Positions 1-5,661 of a DNA stretch of 7,391 nt are shown here, piece after piece. Position numbers and translations under genes: made by a program. The DNA comes from an uncultured Bdellovibrio sp. Lineage in GTDB: Bacteria; Bdellovibrionota; Bdellovibrionia; Bdellovibrionales; Bdellovibrionaceae. How positions within the stretch are numbered: position 1 is the stretch's first letter; every line of letters begins with the position of its first letter. The notes under the pieces are model-generated. The model was given only the letters and a program-made list of their open reading frames with translations, searched no databases and was not told the DNA's origin. The DNA lies in NCBI GenBank assembly GCA_937871355.1, contig CALMPX010000305.1, positions 1 through 7,391 of the forward strand, in the 5' to 3' direction.

Positions 1-460
1 CATCGGAGCCTACGTCGGATCAGGATCCATGGTCGACACCTGGGCCACGGTGGGCTCCTGCGCGCAGGTCGGAAAAAATGTTCATCTCTCTGGTGGCGTG
101 GGGCTAGGCGGAGTTTTAGAGCCCGTTCAAGCTCAGCCCGTCATCATCGAAGATGATTGCTTCATCGGGAGTCGTTGCATCGTGGTCGAAGGCGTTCACC
201 TTGAGTCCGGTGTAGTTCTTGGCGCAGGGGTTACATTGACGGCTTCGACAAAAATTATCGACGTGACAAGCAAAGAGCCGAAAATTTACAAAGGCCGCGT
301 TCCGAAAAATTCCGTGGTCATCCCAGGCTTTGAAACTAAGCAATACCCGGCTGGTGCTTACGGCGTTCCGGCGGCTTTGATTATTGGTGAACGTAAAGAG
401 TCTACCAATAAAAAAACCTCACTCAATGAGGCCTTACGAGATTTCAATTTATCAGTTTAA
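1..460 (+). CDS. dapD: Tetrahydrodipicolinate N-succinyltransferase, C-terminal part (5' end outside window)
   Basis: Transfers succinyl from succinyl-CoA to tetrahydrodipicolinate in the succinylase branch of lysine and meso-diaminopimelate synthesis; cytoplasmic, and a trimer in known members. The reading frame is open from base 2 and gives 152 residues ending in TAA at 458-460. Seen directly: the left-handed beta-helix hexapeptide repeats and the highly conserved block M-V-D-T-W-A-T-V-G-S-C-A-Q followed by K-N-V-H-L-S-G-G-V-G and G-G-V-L-E-P, which matches DapD closely. The C-terminus, with S-L-N-E-A-L-R-D-F, also matches the family end. Residue 10 of the visible part is a Met, but the hexapeptide repeat continues upstream of it, so it is internal. 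The stop overlaps that of the convergent gene on the palindrome TTAA. No rightward terminator was found just after it. Annotation is secure; only the start is missing. Confidence 0.96.
   Translation, partial: IGAYVGSGSMVDTWATVGSCAQVGKNVHLSGGVGLGGVLEPVQAQPVIIEDDCFIGSRCIVVEGVHLESGVVLGAGVTLTASTKIIDVTSKEPKIYKGRVPKNSVVIPGFETKQYPAGAYGVPAALIIGERKESTNKKTSLNEALRDFNLSV
410..431 (-). terminator. Intrinsic terminator of the leftward operon, inside the dapD coding end
   Basis: Read leftward, CCTCA-TTGAG-TGAGG forms a 5-bp stem with a 5-nt loop, followed at once by seven T (A at 410-416 on the + strand). It begins 25 nt past the stop codon of the last leftward gene, the usual place for a Rho-independent terminator. 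The stem is short, so its efficiency is uncertain. The same bases encode the K-K-T-S-L-N-E-A region of DapD. Confidence 0.6.
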
Positions 461-930
461 TTTTTTTCTTCCGGCGACTTTTTTTTACGACTGTCAGCCA
501 TTCCTTCATTTAAGCCTTCAATAAACTGACTGACTATATTTTGCATGATATTAAAATCAGGTTGGTTTGACGTCTGCGATGGTGACGCGATCGGAGCTGT
601 TTGTAGTGAATTTAATTTTTTATCAACAAAGATGGTCTTCAAACCTAAAACCGCTGACGTTAACACGATAACAAAAAATACAATCTTAATTTCTGTCGCA
701 TAAGCCAAAGTATTAATATAGGATTGAAATAAATCCAAAAGTCCGATCAAGGAATAGCACAAGGTGACCGTACAAATAAGGCCGCCGAAGAATTTAATCA
801 AAATCTTGGTGATTTGCTCCTGCACTGTTTTTTGTATTTGTTCCTGAGTCATTTGAAATTTTTCGCGAATAACTTGGCCCGATTGATATTTGAAAAATTC
901 CATCATAATAGGCACTAAAACTGAAAACAT
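457..930 (-). CDS. Small membrane protein with two predicted helices, YqjE/holin-like layout, function unknown
   Basis: 157 residues. A charged and Gln-rich amphipathic stretch (about residues 20-43, with Q-M-T-Q-E-Q-I-Q-K and V-Q-E-Q) precedes two hydrophobic segments at about 45-67 and 82-103. A polar tail of about 50 residues ends in K-K-K-S-P-E-E-K-N. The ATG at 928-930 follows the previous stop codon by only 2 nt, so it is probably translated by coupling; Met9 or Met10 are alternative starts. It directly follows a DUF883/YqjD-like gene. In enterobacteria yqjD is followed by yqjE, a two-helix holin-superfamily protein, so the pair may be equivalent; this rests on gene order and topology, not on clear sequence identity. 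It is the last gene of the operon, and its stop overlaps that of convergent dapD. No enzymatic motif seen. Confidence 0.8.
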   Translation of the reverse strand: MFSVLVPIMMEFFKYQSGQVIREKFQMTQEQIQKTVQEQITKILIKFFGGLICTVTLCYSLIGLLDLFQSYINTLAYATEIKIVFFVIVLTSAVLGLKTIFVDKKLNSLQTAPIASPSQTSNQPDFNIMQNIVSQFIEGLNEGMADSRKKKSPEEKN

Positions 931-932
931 AA

Positions 933-1166
933 TTAGTCCCGTCGCTTATTTTTAAAAATCATGGTTAACAAACTTCCGACGATGATCCCCACCGCTCCGG
1001 CCACAAGCACACTTTGAATAGGATTGTCTTTAATGAATTTTCGACCCGAATCGATATAATCTTCGGACTCTGCGGCCATCTGACCTATTTTTTTGCCGGC
1101 ATCATGGGTATATTGCCCGATGTTTTCACCAACATCGCGCATCTTGTGTTTAATATCGTCCGACAT
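933..1166 (-). CDS. DUF883/ElaB/YqjD-like C-tail-anchored membrane protein
   Basis: 77 residues starting M-S-D-D-I-K-H-K. An amphipathic, charged helical region of about 45 residues is followed by D-N-P-I-Q-S and one C-terminal hydrophobic helix (about 50-70) with small residues in G-A-V-G-I-I-V-G spacing, then a basic end K-N-K-R-R-D. That is the layout of the DUF883 family, in which E. coli YqjD and ElaB are inner-membrane, ribosome-associated proteins of stationary phase. The start at 1164-1166 was chosen because AGGAG sits 5 nt upstream. An in-frame start farther up (1241) would overlap the permease by 67 nt, lacks such a site and adds a Ser/Cys-rich stretch unlike the family. Family assignment rests on layout and motif; the local role is unknown. 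Confidence 0.8.
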   Translation of the reverse strand: MSDDIKHKMRDVGENIGQYTHDAGKKIGQMAAESEDYIDSGRKFIKDNPIQSVLVAGAVGIIVGSLLTMIFKNKRRD

Positions 1167-1171
1167 AGAAT

Positions 1172-1176
1172 CTCCT
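1172..1176 (-). promoter_or_regulatory. Ribosome binding site overlapping the permease stop codon
   Basis: AGGAG on the minus strand shares bases with the TAG stop of the permease gene (1175-1177) and lies 5 nt before the ATG of the DUF883-like gene. It decides that start and implies termination-reinitiation coupling between permease and anchor protein. Confidence 0.75.
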
Positions 1177-2401
1177 AGTTTTTTTGTTTCAATAAAATGG
1201 CGGGCTGTATAGCTAAAGTCGCACGAGCTGGAAAGTAACAACCGATCAACGCTAAAAATGTAGATACAGAAAATACGATGGCAGCAAAACGTAAATCAAC
1301 ATAGGCAGGAATACTGGAATCATAATAAATATGTGGTAAAATTTGTAACGGATTTTTTTCAAGATAATAACTGAGACTGACGCCTAAAATTGTTCCTATC
1401 CCAATAGCCGACAACGAAATCCATAAGCCCATTTGGGTAAATAACAATAATGTTTTTCGGTTCGACAATCCCAATGTTTTAAGAATAGCAATATCACTTT
1501 GTTTTTGCGACATGATCAGTGCCAATACGGTTAAAATCGAAGAGGATGCGATCAATCCCGCTAAGCCTAAGAAAATCCCGATCATGGTTTTCTCCATGAA
1601 AAGGGCAAAGAATAAACTGGAATTTTTTTCTTTCCAGCTTTCGACATTTTTAAATGGATGTGTTTTTAATTCAGCAATGGCCTTATCTAAGTCAGCTTGA
1701 TCTTTGAGCCAAAAATGATAACCCGATACTTTTGATAAACTTGAACGAAATGATTTTAACGAAACATCACGATTAAAAAAGATGGCGTTCGCATCTAAAT
1801 CCGGAAGATCCGATGTAATGATTTTCTTCACCGTAACCTTTTCGAATAGCGGTCGCTCCGTTTGACTGAGCAGTAAAGTTTCAATAGGAATCAATGTCAC
1901 TTGATCACCCTCTAATAAACTTAACGAGCGTGCTATATCTACACCCAAAGCAATTTCGCCTTCGTTTAAATCCGACGTTGAATCTTCTTCATAAGATCTG
2001 AAATCTTTATTCTTTTTTTGTAGATCCGTTAGTTTATCCATCCAAAACTTAAAATCGTCTTGCTGGTAGCCAACAGCGTTTGATCCGCGAAATTGGCCGT
2101 CAACCGTACGAATGATTAAATCATATGAATCAAATTTCAATCCATGGTACATCGGATTTTCATCGATCTTGACTTCGTTGTCAGAGCTAAAATAGGCCGT
2201 GATGTTCGGATCTAAAACAATAATACGACTTTGAATGCTTTTGTTCATGCCATTCATGACAAACAATACGATCAAAAAAACCATGACACTTAATAAAACA
2301 GAGAAAAATGACAAAAAAGAAATCCGACGCATCAGCGATCCCGAGCGCGGAGACAGTATTAATTTTTTAAGAAAAAAGAGACTTAAAGACTTGTTCCTCA
2401 T
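1175..2401 (-). CDS. LolC/LolE-family ABC transporter permease
   Basis: 408 residues, the usual length of LolC/LolE, which with LolD release lipoproteins from the inner membrane toward LolA. Seen directly: a short cytoplasmic N-terminus, helix 1 at about 28-50 ending in the family hallmark V-M-N-G, a periplasmic domain of roughly 215 residues, and three more helices at about 272-297, 318-345 and 370-392. The block S-W-K-E-K-N...F-M-E-K-T-M-I-G before helix 2 and the coupling segment Q-K-Q-S-D-I-A-I-L-K-T-L-G-L after it match LolC/E closely; the end P-A-R-A-T-L-A-I-Q-P-A does too. The ATG at 2401 has an in-frame stop two codons upstream and no clear Shine-Dalgarno site. Only one permease is present, so it may act as a homodimer, as in LolF-type systems (inference). 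Its neighbour ATPase is degenerate, so genuine lipoprotein release is not assured. Confidence 0.9.
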   Translation of the reverse strand: MRNKSLSLFFLKKLILSPRSGSLMRRISFLSFFSVLLSVMVFLIVLFVMNGMNKSIQSRIIVLDPNITAYFSSDNEVKIDENPMYHGLKFDSYDLIIRTVDGQFRGSNAVGYQQDDFKFWMDKLTDLQKKNKDFRSYEEDSTSDLNEGEIALGVDIARSLSLLEGDQVTLIPIETLLLSQTERPLFEKVTVKKIITSDLPDLDANAIFFNRDVSLKSFRSSLSKVSGYHFWLKDQADLDKAIAELKTHPFKNVESWKEKNSSLFFALFMEKTMIGIFLGLAGLIASSSILTVLALIMSQKQSDIAILKTLGLSNRKTLLLFTQMGLWISLSAIGIGTILGVSLSYYLEKNPLQILPHIYYDSSIPAYVDLRFAAIVFSVSTFLALIGCYFPARATLAIQPAILLKQKN

Positions 2402-2439
2402 GAGAACTTATTGTGGACGAAAGAATTTTAAAAGGCCAA

Positions 2440-3141
2440 CTAAAAATGGCTGACTTTTTTCGGATTAATATCTTCATCAATGTAGATCAAGCCGTCTTCT
2501 AAATAGATCCGATTATGCCCGATATGACGCATAGCTGTTGGGTGATGATTGCTCATAAAAATATGACGTAAGAATCCACGACGCTGCTGCATTTGAACAA
2601 AATCTAAAAAACAGAGCCACTGTGACTCATCTAAGCCCGAAGCAGGATCTTCAAGCACTAAGACTTGTTTGCTGCTGGCTGCCGATTTAATCAAATAGGC
2701 TAACTTTTGATAGCTATAGGCCATGCCTTTTAATGGCAACTTCTGTTTATCATTCAAATCAAAATAATCGATTACGAAATCAAATTCTTCCTGACCTAAA
2801 TCAGCTAATAAAATCGATTCAAAAGTTTCTTTATGTCCAGCACGAAATGATTCAAAATAACAGCCCATCGTTTCATGGGTATCGAATGAACTGTCCGTCG
2901 GATCAAAAACACTTTCATCATTCCATAAAACTTTTCCAGCAGACAATTCAGTGCGACCGGCTAAAAGTTTTAAAAACATCGTTGCATTTTGATGATTCGA
3001 TGACTCAATCAATAACACTTCATCAGTTGGTAAACTATAATCCACTGATTGCAAAATCGGATCATGGTCATCCGAAATTTTTAACGTCACGTTTTCTAAT
3101 TTGATTTCGTTCACTTCGTGTTGTATTTGATTTTTGTCCAT
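2440..3141 (-). CDS. Degenerate ABC-transporter nucleotide-binding protein (probable pseudo-ATPase, LolD-like)
   Basis: 233 residues, the length of LolD, and the ABC fold can be followed end to end without gaps in the P-loop region, but the active-site motifs are gone. At residues 45-60, I-E-S-S-N-H-Q-N-A-T-M-F-L-K-L-L lies where LolD has I-V-G-S-S-G-S-G-K-S-T, so the Walker A glycines are lost and Lys is Ala53. The Q-loop Gln is Glu97. LSGGE is M-A-Y-S-Y (140-144). Walker B ends L-E-D-P (163-166) instead of D-E-P. The switch His is Asn198, with a His one place later. The D-loop S-G-L-D (168-171) remains. The frame is intact, so this is not simple decay. It lies 38 nt before the permease gene and 29 nt after the DUF218 gene. 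ATP hydrolysis seems very unlikely; a structural or regulatory role is inferred. No strong Shine-Dalgarno site. Confidence 0.87.
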   Translation of the reverse strand: MDKNQIQHEVNEIKLENVTLKISDDHDPILQSVDYSLPTDEVLLIESSNHQNATMFLKLLAGRTELSAGKVLWNDESVFDPTDSSFDTHETMGCYFESFRAGHKETFESILLADLGQEEFDFVIDYFDLNDKQKLPLKGMAYSYQKLAYLIKSAASSKQVLVLEDPASGLDESQWLCFLDFVQMQQRRGFLRHIFMSNHHPTAMRHIGHNRIYLEDGLIYIDEDINPKKVSHF

Positions 3142-3170
3142 AACAACGTTTCGGACGAATGTGAAAAGAC

Positions 3171-3755
3171 TTAAATATTAAAGTACTCGGCTAGACCAAC
3201 GACGTAGTAAAATAATGTCTTAACCACCTCTAAGGCTAGGCCTGACAGACCCGATTCCGATTTGGTATTCGGCAAGGTTAATTTTTTAATGACGATGGTA
3301 TCTGGATAAACGATCTTAAAAATCGCATAGGCTCGGTGCATATGGATTTGCGAGGTGATGAGAATAATATCTCGACAGCGTAGGCCCTCGGCTAAATTCA
3401 TACTATGTCGCGCATTTCCGAAGGTGGTTTCAGATCTTTTTTCTAAGTAGATATCATCTAAGCTGACTTCAGGGTAATAGCCTGCATAGGGAAAAACTTC
3501 GATCATGCGAGCCTCTTTATAAACCCCTGATGCGATGAGCTTCTTAATTCTTTTTTGCGCTAAGAGTTCAAAACCTTCGCGCAGTCTTCCCGTTGCGCCG
3601 GTTAAAACCACTCCGCAGTCAGCGGATATTTCATTGTTACCCCAGAGGTTCTCTGGCTCCGATAGGATTTGATCGGTTTCAAAATAAATAATGAAAATAA
3701 AAATAAGAACAACCAACAAACCGATGATCGTTCTTTTTCGTTTTAATAATTTCAC
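3171..3755 (-). CDS. DUF218 (SanA/YdcF/ElyC-like) single-anchor envelope protein
   Basis: 194 residues: a basic N-terminus K-L-L-K-R-K-R, one membrane helix at about 9-26, then a DUF218 domain facing outward. Family marks seen: D-C-G-V-V-L-T-G-A-T-G-R-L-R-E-G (46-61), L-I-A-S-G-V (73-78), E-K-R-S-E-T-T-F-G-N-A (105-115) in place of the usual E-x-x-S-x-N-T-x-E-N-A, and L-I-T-S-Q-I-H-M-H-R-A (132-142) with the conserved His and Arg. E. coli members SanA and ElyC affect envelope integrity; the chemistry is unsettled. The start is GTG at 3753-3755, abutting the ridA stop with no gap and lacking a Shine-Dalgarno site, so reinitiation after ridA is likely. At the P-G-G position of some relatives it has G-A-T-G, a minor variation. 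Confidence 0.85.
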   Translation of the reverse strand: MKLLKRKRTIIGLLVVLIFIFIIYFETDQILSEPENLWGNNEISADCGVVLTGATGRLREGFELLAQKRIKKLIASGVYKEARMIEVFPYAGYYPEVSLDDIYLEKRSETTFGNARHSMNLAEGLRCRDIILITSQIHMHRAYAIFKIVYPDTIVIKKLTLPNTKSESGLSGLALEVVKTLFYYVVGLAEYFNI

Positions 3756-4142
3756 TTAAGCGTTTTTGTTAGCCAAAACTTCGATTTCCACATTCACTCC
3801 TTTTGGCAAAGCGGCGACCTGAATAGTCGATCGCGCCGGTGGATTTGATGGAAATCTTTTGGCGTAAATTTCGTTAACCGTAGCAAAATCAGACATGGAC
3901 GTTAAAAAAATCGTCGTTTTAATGATATGAGAAAAATTCATATCTGTCGCTTTTAAAACAGCTTCGATATTTGATAAAATCATTTCAGTTTGAATTTTTA
4001 TATCACCAGTAAAAACGTCCTGAGTTTTTGGATCAATCGGAATCTGACCAGAACAGTACAGCATATCGCCGAGCAGAACGGCTTGAGAATACGGTCCCAC
4101 GGCTTTAGGGGCATGATCAGTGTGAATAATTTTTTTAGACAT
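3756..4142 (-). CDS. ridA: RidA-family enamine/imine deaminase
   Basis: 128 residues, the exact size class of RidA (YjgF/UK114), a cytosolic trimer that hydrolyses reactive 2-aminoacrylate and related enamines released by PLP enzymes. Seen: A-P-K-A-V-G-P-Y-S-Q-A (11-21), Y-C-S-G-Q-I-P (29-35), the catalytic Arg in P-P-A-R-S-T-I-Q-V-A (Arg104, equal to Arg105 of E. coli), and V-N-V-E-I-E-V-L-A near the end with the conserved Glu. All key residues for deaminase activity are kept. The ATG at 4142 is preceded by AAGGA at a good distance. It lies 31 nt after the barrel-protein gene and touches the DUF218 start. A housekeeping metabolic enzyme within an envelope-protein operon has no obvious functional link. 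Confidence 0.95.
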   Translation of the reverse strand: MSKKIIHTDHAPKAVGPYSQAVLLGDMLYCSGQIPIDPKTQDVFTGDIKIQTEMILSNIEAVLKATDMNFSHIIKTTIFLTSMSDFATVNEIYAKRFPSNPPARSTIQVAALPKGVNVEIEVLANKNA

Positions 4143-4173
4143 AATAATCCTTTTTAAAAATGAGTGAATTAAT

Positions 4174-4659
4174 TTAGAAGTAAAATAATAGACCGGCTTT
4201 TAACGGATGGTCACCAATTGTACGAACACGAGTTTCTTTATAAGAAGAAAGTCCGAGGCCGCCTTCAAATGAAAAGCCCACATTTTCTAAACCCGTAAAA
4301 AAGAATTCTGTACCTAAAAGTGCATTCACTTCAAAACCATTTTGTTTGCCATTGATCGGATCTTCGATATTGACGATGGCAAATTGGCCTCCGGTATAAA
4401 AATGTAAATTAGACTCATGAAAAATAACATGGCGAACGCCCACATTCATTTCAAAATTTGAGTAATCTTTTTTAGTGTCAAAGCCAAAACCGCCATAGAA
4501 AGCGAAATCATTATTCACGTTATAGAGAGCCGTTAATGAAGGAATACTGAGGCTGGTGTTATCTTTAACTCCGACGCCTAAACGTTGAGGCATGGGCTTA
4601 GCTAAAGCAAATGATGCTGCCATAAATATCGCGCTGAAAAGTAAACTAAATTGTTTCAT
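4174..4659 (-). CDS. Small outer-membrane beta-barrel protein, exported
   Basis: 161 residues. A signal peptide is clear: M-K-Q-F, hydrophobic core, then A-S-F-A-L-A with cleavage probably after residue 20. The mature 141 residues show alternating aromatic/small patterns typical of strands (for example F-A-F-Y-G-G-F-G-F, F-E-M-N-V-G-V-R-H, L-H-F-Y-T-G-G-Q-F, F-S-F-E-G-G-L-G-L) and end in G-L-L-F-Y-F, the terminal Phe signature recognised by the Bam machinery. Size suits an 8-strand barrel of the OmpW/OmpA-barrel type, but no specific family is recognised. The ATG at 4659 has AGAGGT 5 nt upstream. It is the first gene of the leftward operon, divergent from the chalcone-isomerase-like gene. Confidence 0.85.
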   Translation of the reverse strand: MKQFSLLFSAIFMAASFALAKPMPQRLGVGVKDNTSLSIPSLTALYNVNNDFAFYGGFGFDTKKDYSNFEMNVGVRHVIFHESNLHFYTGGQFAIVNIEDPINGKQNGFEVNALLGTEFFFTGLENVGFSFEGGLGLSSYKETRVRTIGDHPLKAGLLFYF

Positions 4660-4789
4660 AAAACCTCTTTTTTTTGGTGAATAGTCATGATGACATTGGA
4701 TTTCTCATTTACAAGCATTAGATATACTTGACACTATGTTTATAGTTAATCACCATGATAATTCACGTTAAATAACGTTAAGGAGCACT
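4660..4789. promoter_or_regulatory. Divergent intergenic region with start signals for both flanking genes
   Basis: The 130 nt between divergent starts must carry both promoters, unless one comes from farther away. Leftward candidate: TTAACT, 17-nt spacer, TATATC (minus strand, about 4722-4750), only moderately consensus. Rightward: a perfect TTGACA stands at 4728-4733, but no -10 box follows at 16-18 nt; GATAAT comes 23 nt later, and TATAGT at 4741-4746 has no good -35. Just before the rightward ATG lies a direct repeat ACGTTAA at 4765-4771 and 4775-4781, 10 bp apart and running into the AAGGAG site. Exact promoters are uncertain. Confidence 0.45.
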
Positions 4790-5533
4790 ATGAAAAAAAT
4801 GAATTTACTGGTATTAATTCTATTGCAATTCAGCTTTCATGCCTATGCGCGAAAAGCAGCGCCCCCTGTTGAAAAGACACCCTCAACCACGATTTCGTCT
4901 GACAAAACAGAAGCCACTCCGGCTGCTCAAATTTCTGTTGCCGACCCAAGCATAACCGACAAAGTCTCTGAAATAACTTTCGAAGATGTGCATATCAGCA
5001 GCTACTCATCATTATTGAGCCAAGGTAAAACCACTGATCTTAAAATGGTGAATCACGGCATCAGAAAAAAGAAAGTTTTCGGCTTAGCCACTGTTAAAGT
5101 TTACGTCGTGGAATTTTTTGCTGCCGACCCAAGTAAATTAGATAAAACTGAAGATGGAATTCTCAATTCATTAAAAAAAGCCGGTGCCGTTGAATTAAAA
5201 TTAACAATGTCTCGTGACTTAGCTGGGACTAAAATCACAAGCTCTTTTAAAGAGGCCCTTGAACACAATGGTTTAGACATAAATAACTTATCAAAAGAAA
5301 TGTCAGAACTCATGACGGAGCTTTCCTCTGTTAAAGAATTTGAAAAAGGTCAGTCTTTTTCTTTGTTAGCCACTTGGAAAGACACCACGGCTACGCTCTT
5401 CATCAAACGTGCTGATGGCAGCATTAAGACGATCACCGGTAACGAAGTTTTTGCCACAGACCTCTTCGCCATCTGGTTCGGCAAACCGGCTGATGACAAG
5501 CTGGCGGAGTTAAAGAAATCTCTGATCAAGTAA
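4790..5533 (+). CDS. Exported protein with chalcone-isomerase-like domain
   Basis: 247 residues. A signal peptide (1-20, ending F-H-A-Y-A) is followed by a 40-residue low-complexity Pro/Ala/Thr/Ser linker and then a chalcone-isomerase-like domain (about 60-247). Family marks: the early block M-V-N-H-G-I-R-K-K-K-V-F-G-L-A-T-V-K-V-Y-V-V-E-F-F (86-110), corresponding to the usual nG-x-G-x-R-x-k-x-x-f-x-k-V-Y-x-a-x-L-Y; the middle E-L-K-L-T-M-S-R-D (135-143); the late K-G-Q-S-F (186-190); and the end L-F-A-I-W-F-G-K-P-A-D-D-K-L-A-E-L-K-K-S-L. Bacterial relatives are periplasmic proteins of mostly unknown ligand, not flavonoid enzymes. AAGGAG 4 nt before the ATG fixes the start. Stands alone, divergent from the barrel-protein operon. 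Membership is fairly sure; activity unknown. Confidence 0.82.
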   Translation: MKKMNLLVLILLQFSFHAYARKAAPPVEKTPSTTISSDKTEATPAAQISVADPSITDKVSEITFEDVHISSYSSLLSQGKTTDLKMVNHGIRKKKVFGLATVKVYVVEFFAADPSKLDKTEDGILNSLKKAGAVELKLTMSRDLAGTKITSSFKEALEHNGLDINNLSKEMSELMTELSSVKEFEKGQSFSLLATWKDTTATLFIKRADGSIKTITGNEVFATDLFAIWFGKPADDKLAELKKSLIK

Positions 5534-5537
5534 TCAG

Positions 5538-5577
5538 GTGCCAGGCCTCTTTTGGCACGATGAACTTGATGCCAAAA
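5538..5577 (+). repeat. Two competing hairpins after the chalcone-isomerase-like gene
   Basis: GTGCCA (5538-5543) can pair with TGGCAC (5553-5558). TTTTGGCA (5550-5557) can instead pair with TGCCAAAA (5570-5577). The two stems share the central arm and exclude each other. Neither is followed by a T run, so this is not a standard intrinsic terminator; it may protect the 3' end of the upstream mRNA. It also overlaps the -35 box of the tRNA promoter. Confidence 0.5.
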
Positions 5578-5594
5578 TAACCAGCATTTATAAT
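5566..5594 (+). promoter_or_regulatory. Sigma70-type promoter for tRNA-His
   Basis: TTGATG (5566-5571), a 17-nt spacer and a perfect TATAAT (5589-5594) predict a start near 5601, giving a leader of about 60 nt before the tRNA. A second -10-like box, TATACT (5650-5655), sits right before the tRNA but has no fitting -35. Confidence 0.65.
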
Positions 5595-5632
5595 GAATAG
5601 CCTTGCAAAAATCAGGGGTATTCATTATAAAT
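5586..5632. repeat. Perfect 14-bp inverted repeat over the tRNA-His promoter -10
   Basis: Arms at 5586-5599 (ATTTATAATGAATA) and 5619-5632 (TATTCATTATAAAT) are exact reverse complements around a 19-nt centre. The left arm contains the promoter -10 box and the right arm carries the same TATAAT on the other strand. Could be an operator for a dimeric regulator, or a chance AT-rich palindrome. Confidence 0.7.
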
Positions 5633-5661
5633 TATGAACTCATTATTTTTATACTTTTTGT

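Noticed and set aside
461..486. T runs after dapD as a rightward terminator
   Set aside because: No stem-loop precedes either T run; they encode Lys/Glu-rich codons of the opposing gene.
1167..1241. N-terminal extension of the DUF883-like gene to a start at 1241
   Set aside because: It would overlap the permease by 67 nt, has no ribosome site, and the internal ATG at 1166 has AGGAG at proper spacing.
2733..3104. 123-aa rightward frame opposite the ABC protein gene
   Set aside because: Antisense shadow: no ribosome site, composition rich in His/Gln/Ser as expected from the complementary codons, no recognisable domain.
4728..4762. Perfect TTGACA plus GATAAT as a promoter for the chalcone-isomerase-like gene
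   Set aside because: The spacer is 23 nt, too long for a standard sigma70 promoter; kept only as part of a general regulatory region.
5553..5568. TGGCAC resembling the -24 element of a sigma54 promoter
   Set aside because: No GC at the required -12 spacing; the bases are explained by the hairpins and the sigma70-type -35 box.
5350..5625. 91-aa leftward frame opposite the chalcone-isomerase-like gene
   Set aside because: Lies antisense to a convincing family domain and crosses the promoter palindrome; no ribosome site or family match.
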